Below, in pieces: positions 34,435 to 41,698 of a stretch of DNA of 64,000 nt. Made by a program: the position numbers and the translations under genes. Under the pieces are notes generated by a model. The model made no database searches. It had not been told where the DNA came from and saw only the letters and a list, made by a program, of their open reading frames with translations. The first letter of the stretch is position 1; each line of letters starts with the position of its first letter. Origin of the DNA: Cedecea sp000277545 (GTDB lineage Bacteria; Pseudomonadota; Gammaproteobacteria; Enterobacterales; Enterobacteriaceae); assembly GCA_050847315.1 (NCBI GenBank), contig CP193791.1; one strand, 5' to 3'.

Positions 34435-35655
34435 TTAAATCCCGTCGCGTTCCAGCGGGCAGCTCATGCAACGCGCGCCGCCACGTCCGCGGCCCAGTTC
34501 ATCGCCTGGAATAGGCAGGACGGTGATCCCGGCTTTGTCGTATTTCTCGTTGGTCCAGATATTGCGTTCGTAGCCGATGACCACGCCGGGGCGAACGGTC
34601 AGCACGTTGTTGGCGTCGTTCCACTGTTCGCGCTCGGCTTCAAAAGCATCGCCGCCGGTGGTGATGAGCTTGACCTGATCGATACCCAGCGCTTTTTCGA
34701 TGGCGTTCACCAGGCTGGTTTCCTGCTGGCGTTTGATGCCGCCGTGGCCGTCAGGGGTTAACGTCCAGCACTGCACGTCTTTGCGGACGACTTCCGGGTA
34801 AACGGAGAAGGTGTCGAGATCGAGATGAGTCATGACGGTATCGAGGTGCATACAGGAGCGGTGCTTCGGTAGCTCGACGGCAATCACGCGTGTTGCCTGT
34901 TGATGCCTGAATAATGATTCAGCGAGGAACTCAATGCCCTGAGGGGTGGTTCGTTCGGACATGCCAATTAATACCGCACCCCGGCCAATCACTAATACGT
35001 CACCGCCTTCCAGCGTGGCATGATCGTAATTAATATTTTCGTCGCCGTAATACTTGATGAATTTCCCGTCGGTGAATGCCGGATGCCAGCGATAAATGGC
35101 CCTTAAGTTATTTGTTTCGCGCTGGCGAGCGGCTTTTGCCATTGGGTTAATAGAGACGCCGTTATAAATCCAGCAGGAAGTATCTCGGGTGAATAAATGG
35201 TTGGGGAGCGGCTTCATAATAAAGTCTGTTGTGGCATGAATATCCACGACCATATTTTTAATGTGTGTCGGAATTTCCCCGTAGGTCAGCCCGCCGGAAA
35301 GGCGACGGGCGAGTTCACGATGTGGCATATCAGCCAGCCAGCCGCGAACGTCCGAGGCGAATGCCGGCCCGAGCCGATAGTCTGAAATCTGGGTGTTCAG
35401 CAGCCAGGCCTTGGCATCGCTGACGTCCAGCGTTTGCGTCAGCAGGTCGGTTAGCAGCAGAACTTCCACGCCCTGGCCGCGCAGTGTATTGGCAAAAACG
35501 TCGTGCTCTTCACCGGCGCGCTCAACGGAAAGCACATCGTCAAATAACAATTCCTGACAGTTTGAAGGGGTAAGTCTTTTCAGGCTGAGGTTTGGGCGAT
35601 GCAGCATCACGCTGCGTAGTTGACCTATTTCGGAGCCGACATAATGTTTGTCCAT
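34435..35655 (-). CDS. arcA: Arginine deiminase
   Basis: 406 residues. Converts arginine to citrulline and ammonia. The guanidino-modifying fold is supported by FTRDTSCWIY, EGGDVLVIG, HLDTVMTHLD and the catalytic cysteine Cys396 in GGARCMSCPL. First gene of arcACBD (minus strand) with an AT-rich, 649-base upstream region. Ammonia production gives acid resistance in relatives. Confidence 0.97.
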   Translation of the reverse strand: MDKHYVGSEIGQLRSVMLHRPNLSLKRLTPSNCQELLFDDVLSVERAGEEHDVFANTLRGQGVEVLLLTDLLTQTLDVSDAKAWLLNTQISDYRLGPAFASDVRGWLADMPHRELARRLSGGLTYGEIPTHIKNMVVDIHATTDFIMKPLPNHLFTRDTSCWIYNGVSINPMAKAARQRETNNLRAIYRWHPAFTDGKFIKYYGDENINYDHATLEGGDVLVIGRGAVLIGMSERTTPQGIEFLAESLFRHQQATRVIAVELPKHRSCMHLDTVMTHLDLDTFSVYPEVVRKDVQCWTLTPDGHGGIKRQQETSLVNAIEKALGIDQVKLITTGGDAFEAEREQWNDANNVLTVRPGVVIGYERNIWTNEKYDKAGITVLPIPGDELGRGRGGARCMSCPLERDGI

Positions 35656-36240
35656 GACTATTCCTTTGCATTAATTCGGAGATAGACGTGCCATTGGCGC
35701 AATGAATATTGCGTCGCGATTTTATTAACCTGTAAAGTTTTCTTCGAGGCGTATATTAATTTCTTCACAACCATTTAATGTGAGATTTATCACGCGCTCA
35801 AGGTGGTTTTTATTTGTTTTGTTATTAATTGATGGCTGTCAGAGAACGGTGATTTAACTGAGATTGATGAATGCATAATTATACGATAAATCGTTTTTAA
35901 TTATTTTGGTGTGTTAAAAATATGTAAGTTTATTCCTAAGGGTGAATGTCGCAATGTATTGATTATCATTGATTTTTATTTTCTGTTTGCATGATTATTC
36001 ATTATGGAATCTGTTTAATGCCGTGAAGAGAAGTTCACGGAAAAATAGTTATTTTTATTTTGCTATTAATGCAGTGCATGCAAACTGTGAGCGCAGCGGA
36101 TTTATTCTTTTTATCTTAATGAAAACAGACTGTTGTGTGGGGCATAAAAAGAGAGGGAGATGAGGTTATGTCCTTTTAGTGCATAAAAAATGCTGGGCGT
36201 GCATCAGACGCGCAACATTTTTAGTAATAACCAGGCGGGA
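35656..36240. promoter_or_regulatory. AT-rich regulatory region upstream of arcA
   Basis: No convincing gene. Much more AT-rich than the flanks, as in H-NS-type silenced promoters. Contains a near-consensus CRP site (listed), two 8/10 FNR-like elements (35829-35842 and 35959-35972) and one ArgR-like half palindrome (35868-35881). An ORF at 35969-36163 has no ribosome site and biased low-complexity residues; I treat it as spurious. Confidence 0.5.
35779..35794. promoter_or_regulatory. CRP site upstream of arcA
   Basis: TGTGAGATTTATCACG matches TGTGA-N6-TCACA at nine of ten positions, 124 bases before the arcA start. Confidence 0.65.
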
Positions 36241-36277
36241 GAAAAGAAAACCCCTCGGGCGGAAAGCCGCCGAGGGG
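36241..36277 (-). terminator. Intrinsic terminator of argI
   Basis: Long GC stem CCCCTCGGCGG / CCGCCCGAGGGG (one bulge) with loop CTTT, followed on the minus strand by TTTTCTTTTC. Confidence 0.9.
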
Positions 36278-36304
36278 CCAGGAGAAGCCCTGGGAGCGAA
36301 GAAA

Positions 36305-37309
36305 CTAGTTTGCCAGCGTGGCGACCATCACGGCCTTGATGGTGTGCATCCGGTTCTCAGCCTGGTCGAACACCACGCTGTGGGAGGATTCAAAAACTTC
36401 GTCGGTGACTTCCATGCCGCCGTGCAGATCGAACTCCAGCGCCATTTGTTTACCCAGCGTGGTTTGATCGTCGTGAAACGCCGGCAGGCAGTGCAGGAAT
36501 TTGACCTGCGGGTTGCCGGTTAACGCCAGCATGGCGCTGTTGACCTGATAAGGGCGCAGCAGGGTGATTCGCTCGGCCCACTTCTCTTTGGCTTCGCCCA
36601 TCGACACCCAGACGTCGGTATAGATGAAATCCGCCCCTTTAACGCCCGCGGCAACGTCTTCGGTTAACGTGATTTTTCCGCCAGTCTTTTCGGCCATGGC
36701 TTTGCATTCGGCGACCAGCTTTTCATCCGGCCAGCAGGCTTTAGGCGCCACCAGGCGCAAATCTAGCCCGGTCAGCGCGGCAGCTTCCAGCATGGAGTTC
36801 CCCATGTTGTTGCGCGCGTCCCCGGCGTACACCAGCGTCATCTCATTCAGGTTTTTGCCCGGCAGGTGTTCCTGCATGGTGAGCAAATCCGCCAGCAGCT
36901 GGGTCGGGTGATATTCGTTGGTCAGGCCGTTCCACACCGGTACGCCCGCATAGCTGGCAAGGGTTTCGACGATATCCTGGCCGTAGCCGCGGTACTGGAT
37001 GCCGTCATAAATGCGCCCCAGCACGCGAGCGGTATCTTTAATTGATTCTTTATGCCCGATCTGACTGCCGCTTGGGCCGAGATAAGTGACGCGGGCGCCC
37101 TGGTCGTAAGCGGCAACTTCGAAAGAGCAACGAGTACGAGTCGAATCTTTTTCGAAGATGAGCGCAATGTTTTTACCAGTAAGATGCTGAATCTCCGTTC
37201 CTTTTTTCTTTTCACTTTTCAGCTTGGCGGACAGGGTCAGCAATTCGTTCAGTTGAGCAGGGGTAAAATCGAGCAGCTTAAGAAAGTTTTTCTGATAGAA
37301 GTGACTCAT
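36305..37309 (-). CDS. argI: Ornithine carbamoyltransferase, anabolic
   Basis: 334 residues, same length as arcB and clearly paralogous. DSTRTRCSFE, HPTQLLADL and HCLPAFHD are present. Makes citrulline from ornithine and carbamoyl phosphate for arginine synthesis. Assigned the anabolic role because of the paired ARG boxes upstream and the argI-rraB order seen in E. coli. Divergent from rraB. Confidence 0.96.
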   Translation of the reverse strand: MSHFYQKNFLKLLDFTPAQLNELLTLSAKLKSEKKKGTEIQHLTGKNIALIFEKDSTRTRCSFEVAAYDQGARVTYLGPSGSQIGHKESIKDTARVLGRIYDGIQYRGYGQDIVETLASYAGVPVWNGLTNEYHPTQLLADLLTMQEHLPGKNLNEMTLVYAGDARNNMGNSMLEAAALTGLDLRLVAPKACWPDEKLVAECKAMAEKTGGKITLTEDVAAGVKGADFIYTDVWVSMGEAKEKWAERITLLRPYQVNSAMLALTGNPQVKFLHCLPAFHDDQTTLGKQMALEFDLHGGMEVTDEVFESSHSVVFDQAENRMHTIKAVMVATLAN

Positions 37310-37335
37310 TTTTTCCTCGCAGGGCGCAAGCCTTA

Positions 37336-37374
37336 ATTGAATTAAAATTCAATTTATATGTATGAATATTCAAT
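37336..37374. promoter_or_regulatory. Tandem ARG boxes (ArgR operator) of argI
   Basis: Box 1 core TGAATTAAAATTCA (37338-37351) is a perfect TGAAT-N4-ATTCA palindrome. Box 2 core TGTATGAATATTCA (37359-37372) matches nine of ten. Treated as 18-mers they are separated by exactly three bases, the standard ArgR layout. Confidence 0.9.
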
Positions 37375-37472
37375 TGCAACCCCGTGTGTTAAAACTTTGC
37401 GGTGAAAGGTGGAGGCAAACCCCGGCGTGTGTGAAAATGAGAGTATCTGCCGACACATTTGAGGAAAGGGCC

Positions 37473-37895
37473 ATGGCAAATCCAGAACAGCTGGAAGAAC
37501 AGCGCGAAGAAACACGTTTAATCATTGAAGAACTGCTGGACGACGGGAGCGACCCGGACGCGCTGTACACCATCGAACACCACCTTTCTGCGGATGATTT
37601 CGAAACGCTGGAGAAAGCGGCCGTTGAAGCGTTCAAGCTGGGTTATGAAGTGACTGACCCGGAAGAGCTGGAAGTGGAAGAGGGTGATACCGTCATCTGC
37701 TGCGATATCCTGAGCGAATGCGCGCTGAACGCTGAGCTGATCGGTGCCCAGGTTGAGCAACTGCTGAACCTGGCCGAGAAATTCGGTGTGGAATACGACG
37801 GCTGGGGCACCTACTTCGAAGACCCGAACGGCGAAGAGGGTGAAGAAGACGGCGACGAATATCAGGACGAAGACGACGACGGCGTTCGTCACTAA
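37473..37895 (+). CDS. rraB: RraB, inhibitor of RNase E
   Basis: 140-residue acidic protein that binds RNase E and alters degradosome composition in E. coli. The N-terminus MANPEQLEEQREETRLIIEE matches E. coli. It has a highly acidic tail (GEEDGDEYQDEDDDGVRH). ATG 37473 preceded by GAGGAAAGG; the upstream frame to 37362 runs through the ARG boxes. Confidence 0.96.
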   Translation: MANPEQLEEQREETRLIIEELLDDGSDPDALYTIEHHLSADDFETLEKAAVEAFKLGYEVTDPEELEVEEGDTVICCDILSECALNAELIGAQVEQLLNLAEKFGVEYDGWGTYFEDPNGEEGEEDGDEYQDEDDDGVRH

Positions 37896-37931
37896 AAGTA
37901 AGAGGCGCAGCGGCGTTCAGCCGCTGCGCCT
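37894..37931 (+). terminator. Hairpin after rraB (repeat unit A)
   Basis: AGGCGCAGCGGC / GCCGCTGCGCCT, a perfect 12-bp stem with loop GTTCA (37903-37931). Bases 37894-37929 recur with 2 mismatches in 36 at 39372-39407, upstream of miaE. No U-run directly after. Confidence 0.7.
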
Positions 37932-38102
37932 GGCATGTGTCATTCTTACCCGATCGGGCAAAATTCTCTTTTTTCCTTTCTTCTTAAATAAATGATTTTC
38001 AGGCCGCCTATTCTGCCTTAGCATCGTCATCTTGTATTAAAAATGCGCAAATGAGGCTAAAGTCTCGCCATTTCAATTATCAGTCAGCACAGGATGTGTA
38101 AT

Positions 38103-38870
38103 ATGACAGCTTCCAGTCTTACTCCCTCCTCGCCCCCGGCACAAAAAACGCCCAGAACAGGTTTTGAAAAGTGGCAGGACGGTATTAATAAGGCCCCCGG
38201 CGATACGCGGTGGAATGCCTGGGATTGTGACATCCAGCGGGTAGTCGATGGATACAATCGCCATCTCTCCTCTACGCCAGGCTACAGGACTTTGGACTGG
38301 CATCTGATTAAAGCGATGGTCTGGGTCGAAACGGGAGCCCTGAGCTCAGAATGGCATTTCCGACCGATGCAAATCGGTGTTAAGGGCGATCCTGGGATGA
38401 CATCTTTCCTGTCCGGTAAGGAAGGCGGTGAGCTCATCCTGCCTGACGCGTGGAAAAAACAGTTAACCGTCGCCACGATCAGAACCACGCCGTTAAATAA
38501 CCTGCGTGCGGGCATCGGGTACCTGCTGATGCGTATGGCGCAATTCGAGCACCGAACGATACTCACTGTTGACAGCAAAATTTATGACGTCACCGTGAAA
38601 CCCGGTGACAGCCTGGCAAAAATAGCGAAAGCGCAGGGAAGCACTCTGGAACTGCTGCAAAAGCTTAATCCACAGGTCAAGATTCTCCGTGCAGGTCAGA
38701 CGCTCAAGTGCCAGAAGGCAAACGCTCGCAGAGTGATTGCCGGATGGCGGAGCATTTCTACCACGACGATCGCTCTTCGCTATAACGGCGGCGGCGATCC
38801 TAACTATTCCAGAAAACTCGATTACGCATTATCACTGATTAAAAAAGGGAAGAGCGCTTTATGCAAATGA
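38103..38870 (+). CDS. Lysozyme/SLT-like muramidase with nested LysM domain, putative effector
   Basis: 255 residues from the ATG at 38103 (AGGA eight bases upstream; an ATG at 38094 lies within that site). Residues 1-20 are Ser/Pro/Thr-rich with no signal peptide. A lysozyme-like first half contains DWHLIKAMVWVETGAL, where Glu76 is the candidate catalytic acid, then RPMQIG. A LysM segment (YDVTVKPGDSLAKIAKAQG ... LNPQ) lies at about 160-205. The fold seems to resume after it with WRSISTTTIALRYNGGGDPNYS, typical of transglycosylase-type C-termini. So LysM looks inserted into the catalytic domain. The next gene overlaps and encodes a lysozyme-inhibitor-like protein. Function is inferred: peptidoglycan cleavage, perhaps as a type VI-type effector. 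No secretion genes are in the window. Confidence 0.7.
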   Translation: MTASSLTPSSPPAQKTPRTGFEKWQDGINKAPGDTRWNAWDCDIQRVVDGYNRHLSSTPGYRTLDWHLIKAMVWVETGALSSEWHFRPMQIGVKGDPGMTSFLSGKEGGELILPDAWKKQLTVATIRTTPLNNLRAGIGYLLMRMAQFEHRTILTVDSKIYDVTVKPGDSLAKIAKAQGSTLELLQKLNPQVKILRAGQTLKCQKANARRVIAGWRSISTTTIALRYNGGGDPNYSRKLDYALSLIKKGKSALCK

Positions 38871-39304
38871 CACTGAAAGCTTGCCTGGTTATCGCCGCTT
38901 GTCTGCCGATGCTGGCGCTGGCTGACGATCCTCAGCCAGTTAAGGATGCCACGGCCCTGCGAGAAGCGTGTAGTGAATATGCGGAAGCGGGGATGCGTGA
39001 CTGTCTGATTAAGCAGTCGAAAGAGAGTGAGCAAGTTTTGGAAAAAGCCAGCAAATCCGCCGCCACCAGAATCGCCGAATGGGATGAAGACCAGCGCTAT
39101 ATCGAGAAAGCTAGCGCAGCGCTCGAGACATCAAATCAACGGTTCATTCATTACCGCAACGGTCAATGCCAGCTTGCGGCTTCGCTCAGCGGAGGTGCGG
39201 CAGGCAATGCGCGTGAAATCAGGCGGCTGTCTTGCATAGCTGAACTCAACTATGGTCGCGCTGAGCAGCTAACCCACGCGGTTTCAGGGCTAGCCGTGAA
39301 ATAG
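38861..39304 (+). CDS. LprI-like (DUF1311) lysozyme-inhibitor-type protein, putative immunity
   Basis: 147 residues with a clear signal peptide (MQMTLKACLVIAACLPMLALA, cut before DDPQ), so periplasmic. Cysteines occur at about 36 and 47, and in the FIHYRNGQCQLAASLSGG and RRLSCIAELNYGRAEQL blocks that mark LprI/DUF1311 proteins. Mycobacterium LprI inhibits lysozyme. Overlaps the upstream muramidase gene by ten bases, so the two are translated together. That pairing suggests an immunity role. A second ATG at 38867 is also possible. Confidence 0.7.
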   Translation: MQMTLKACLVIAACLPMLALADDPQPVKDATALREACSEYAEAGMRDCLIKQSKESEQVLEKASKSAATRIAEWDEDQRYIEKASAALETSNQRFIHYRNGQCQLAASLSGGAAGNAREIRRLSCIAELNYGRAEQLTHAVSGLAVK

Positions 39305-39371
39305 TGCAGCACGCTCTTTGTTGCCGGGCTTACTGACAAAAGTGTGGGCAGTGATTATGCTGTCCTTTACG

Positions 39372-39407
39372 AAAAGTAAGCGGTGCAGCGGCGTTCAGCC
39401 GCTGCGC
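39372..39407 (+). repeat. Hairpin repeat unit B upstream of miaE
   Basis: Near-identical copy (34/36) of 37894-37929, including the AAAAGTAAG lead-in. It forms the leader of miaE. The two copies bracket a 1.4-kb segment carrying the muramidase/LprI-like genes. Confidence 0.85.
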
Positions 39408-39421
39408 ATCAGGATATCCTC

Positions 39422-40186
39422 ATGGACTACCAGCAACTCCTCTCCCCGATTACCCAATTCCTGCAGTGCCCGACGCCCGAGGCGTGGATTCAAAAGGCAC
39501 GTCGCCCGGAAAATCTGCCGCTGCTGCTAACCGACCACATGGTGTGCGAGCTGAAAGCCGCGCAAACCGCGATGCTGCTGATCCGCAAATACGTTGCCGA
39601 TAAAGAGAGTTCCCAGGCGCTGCTGGCCTGGCTGCAGCCTTATGAAGCCTTTACCTTCCGTGACGGCGAGGAACCCGATTTTCTCTCGCTCCACAAAGGG
39701 CTGAGCAAAAGCATCATGCCGAAAACGGCGAACGGCTGGGGGCAGCAGCTTATCGACAGCATGGTGCTGCTGATCAAAGAAGAGCTGCACCATTTTTGGC
39801 AGGTGCGGGAAATTATGATTGCCCGTAACATCCCGTACGCCAAAATCACCGCCAGCCGCTACGCTAAAGGTTTACTGAGTGAAACTCGCACTCATGAACC
39901 GCTGATGCTGGTCGATAAACTTATCTGCGGCGCCTACATTGAAGCGCGATCCTGTGAACGATTTGCCGCGCTGGCGCCGCACCTGGATGATGAATTACAG
40001 CGTTTTTACCTGTCGCTGCTGCGCTCCGAGGCGCGCCATTATCAGGATTATTTAACCCTGGCGGAGCAGATTGCCGGGGGCGATATCAGTGAACGCGTGC
40101 GTTTCTTTGGCAAGGTTGAGGCCGGGCTTATCCAAAGCCATGACGACGAGTTTCGTTTCCACAGCGGCGTACCCGCCGCAGAGTAG
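39422..40186 (+). CDS. miaE: tRNA 2-methylthio-N6-isopentenyladenosine(37) hydroxylase MiaE
   Basis: 254-residue diiron monooxygenase that turns ms2i6A37 into ms2io6A37 in tRNAs reading UNN codons. Carboxylate/histidine iron-ligand blocks: HMVCELKAAQ, EELHHFWQV, EARSCERFAAL and SEARHYQDYL. Absent from E. coli K-12, present in Salmonella. ATG 39422 preceded by AGGATATCC. It needs O2, and the tRNA-Leu(CAA) at 61988 is one probable substrate. Confidence 0.93.
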   Translation: MDYQQLLSPITQFLQCPTPEAWIQKARRPENLPLLLTDHMVCELKAAQTAMLLIRKYVADKESSQALLAWLQPYEAFTFRDGEEPDFLSLHKGLSKSIMPKTANGWGQQLIDSMVLLIKEELHHFWQVREIMIARNIPYAKITASRYAKGLLSETRTHEPLMLVDKLICGAYIEARSCERFAALAPHLDDELQRFYLSLLRSEARHYQDYLTLAEQIAGGDISERVRFFGKVEAGLIQSHDDEFRFHSGVPAAE

Positions 40187-40197
40187 AAGGATGTACC

Positions 40198-41013
40198 ATG
40201 AACTGGACCCACGTCATTATTGCAGGCTATGTCGGGGCTGTGATCGCCGCGGTGGTAGCGGTATTCCGCAAGAAGGGCTGGGTTGGTAAAGCGGGCGCGG
40301 TGGCCATTGCGCTGGTTGCTATCATGGCGTGGAACATCTTTGACGTACAATACCTTATTCCTCGCGATCGGGCCGGGCAGGAACTGGCCGGGCTGGATGA
40401 CGCGATGGCCCGGATGCCGGTTTACCAGGTGCTGAAAGAGCAGGAACCCGCGCTGTGGATGTCCATTCGCCAGCAGGCGGTAGAGATGCACCAGCAGGGG
40501 AAAACCGAGCAGGAAGTGATCGACACCATCCAGCCGCAGATCCTCGCGGTGGAGACGAAGCGCCTGCAAAGCGCGACGGACGACAACGTCGTGGCGTTTA
40601 TGCAGGTGAACATGCAGCAAACGGCGATGGTGCAAAAATCCAGTGACGACGCCTGTTTCCGCTTCCTGTTTCCGGACGTGAAGGGCGGCATTAACTCCAC
40701 GAAAATACTGCCTAAGGATGTGACGATGCGCCGCATGCAGGTGGATGCGGCGATGATGCGTTCCGCCTACGGCGCAGACAAACACAGCGTAACTGACGCC
40801 GAGCGCGATCAGGCCCGCAAAGACATTCAGCCCATCGTGCAGCAGTTGACTAAGCGCTACGGGAGCGACCTCCAGCTTATGTCGGACCCGCATAAAGCGG
40901 TGGGCAAAGAGGGGCTGGTCTGTAACCAGGTTCAGGAGCTGTGGCGCAACGTTCTGCAACTGCCTCCTGCCCGCGCGGCCGGGATCATTCGCCTGTCGGT
41001 TGCGCAGGAATAA
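40198..41013 (+). CDS. Uncharacterised membrane-anchored protein
   Basis: 271 residues; I do not recognise a characterised family. Two N-terminal hydrophobic helices (VIIAGYVGAVIAAVVAVF and AGAVAIALVAIMAWNIF) precede a soluble, mostly helical domain of about 220 residues with two cysteines (CFRFLFPD, LVCNQVQELW). Starts 11 bases after miaE with AAGGATG, so probably co-transcribed with it. A terminator follows. Confidence 0.75.
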   Translation: MNWTHVIIAGYVGAVIAAVVAVFRKKGWVGKAGAVAIALVAIMAWNIFDVQYLIPRDRAGQELAGLDDAMARMPVYQVLKEQEPALWMSIRQQAVEMHQQGKTEQEVIDTIQPQILAVETKRLQSATDDNVVAFMQVNMQQTAMVQKSSDDACFRFLFPDVKGGINSTKILPKDVTMRRMQVDAAMMRSAYGADKHSVTDAERDQARKDIQPIVQQLTKRYGSDLQLMSDPHKAVGKEGLVCNQVQELWRNVLQLPPARAAGIIRLSVAQE

Positions 41014-41057
41014 CCCGTAGCGATAGCGATCGAAATCGCTTAAGGCTTGAACAGCTA

Positions 41058-41089
41058 CGCGCTTATCGCTAAGGTAAGCGCGTTTTTTT
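41058..41089 (+). terminator. Intrinsic terminator before uhpA
   Basis: CGCGCTTA / TAAGCGCG stem with a 9-base loop and seven T residues. Confidence 0.88.
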
Positions 41090-41107
41090 ACCTTCCTGGA
41101 AAGCATC

Positions 41108-41698
41108 ATGACCGCTATCGCCCTTATCGACGACCACCTTATCGTCCGCTCCGGCTTTGCCCAACTTCTTGGGCTGGAGGCGGATTTTCAGGTCGTGGCC
41201 GAGTTCGGCTCCGGACGCGAGGCGCTGGCCGGGCTGCCGGGGCAGGGCGTGCAGGTGTGTATCTGCGATATTTCAATGCCGGACATTTCCGGGCTGGAGC
41301 TGTTAAGCCAGTTACCAAAAGGAATGGCGATCGTCATGCTGTCGGTGCACGACAGCCCCGCGCTGGTGGAGCAGGCGCTAAACGCTGGCGCGCGCGGCTT
41401 TTTATCCAAACGCTGCAGCCCCGACGAACTAATTGCCGCCGTGCGCACGGTGGCGACGGGCGGGTGCTACCTGACGCCGGACATTGCCATGAAGCTGGCC
41501 GCCGGGCGGCAGGATCCGTTGACGAAGCGCGAGCGGCAGGTGGCTGAAAAGCTGGCGCAGGGCATGGCGGTGAAAGAGATTGCCACCGAGCTGGGACTTT
41601 CGCCAAAAACGGTGCACGTGCACCGCGCCAACCTGATGGAAAAGCTCGACGTCAGCAACGATGTGGCGCTGGCGCGACGCCTGTTTGACGGTTGGTGA
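41108..41698 (+). CDS. uhpA: Response regulator UhpA
   Basis: 196-residue NarL/FixJ-type regulator. Phospho-acceptor Asp54 (CDISMPD) and a LuxR-type C-terminal helix-turn-helix (LTKRERQVAEKLAQG ... SPKTVHVHRANLMEKL). Activates uhpT in response to external glucose 6-phosphate. Its TGA overlaps the uhpB ATG by one base. Confidence 0.97.
   Translation: MTAIALIDDHLIVRSGFAQLLGLEADFQVVAEFGSGREALAGLPGQGVQVCICDISMPDISGLELLSQLPKGMAIVMLSVHDSPALVEQALNAGARGFLSKRCSPDELIAAVRTVATGGCYLTPDIAMKLAAGRQDPLTKRERQVAEKLAQGMAVKEIATELGLSPKTVHVHRANLMEKLDVSNDVALARRLFDGW

Noticed and set aside
35969..36163. 64-codon ORF in the arcA upstream region
   Set aside because: No ribosome site, low-complexity AT-driven composition, no homology; more likely regulatory DNA.
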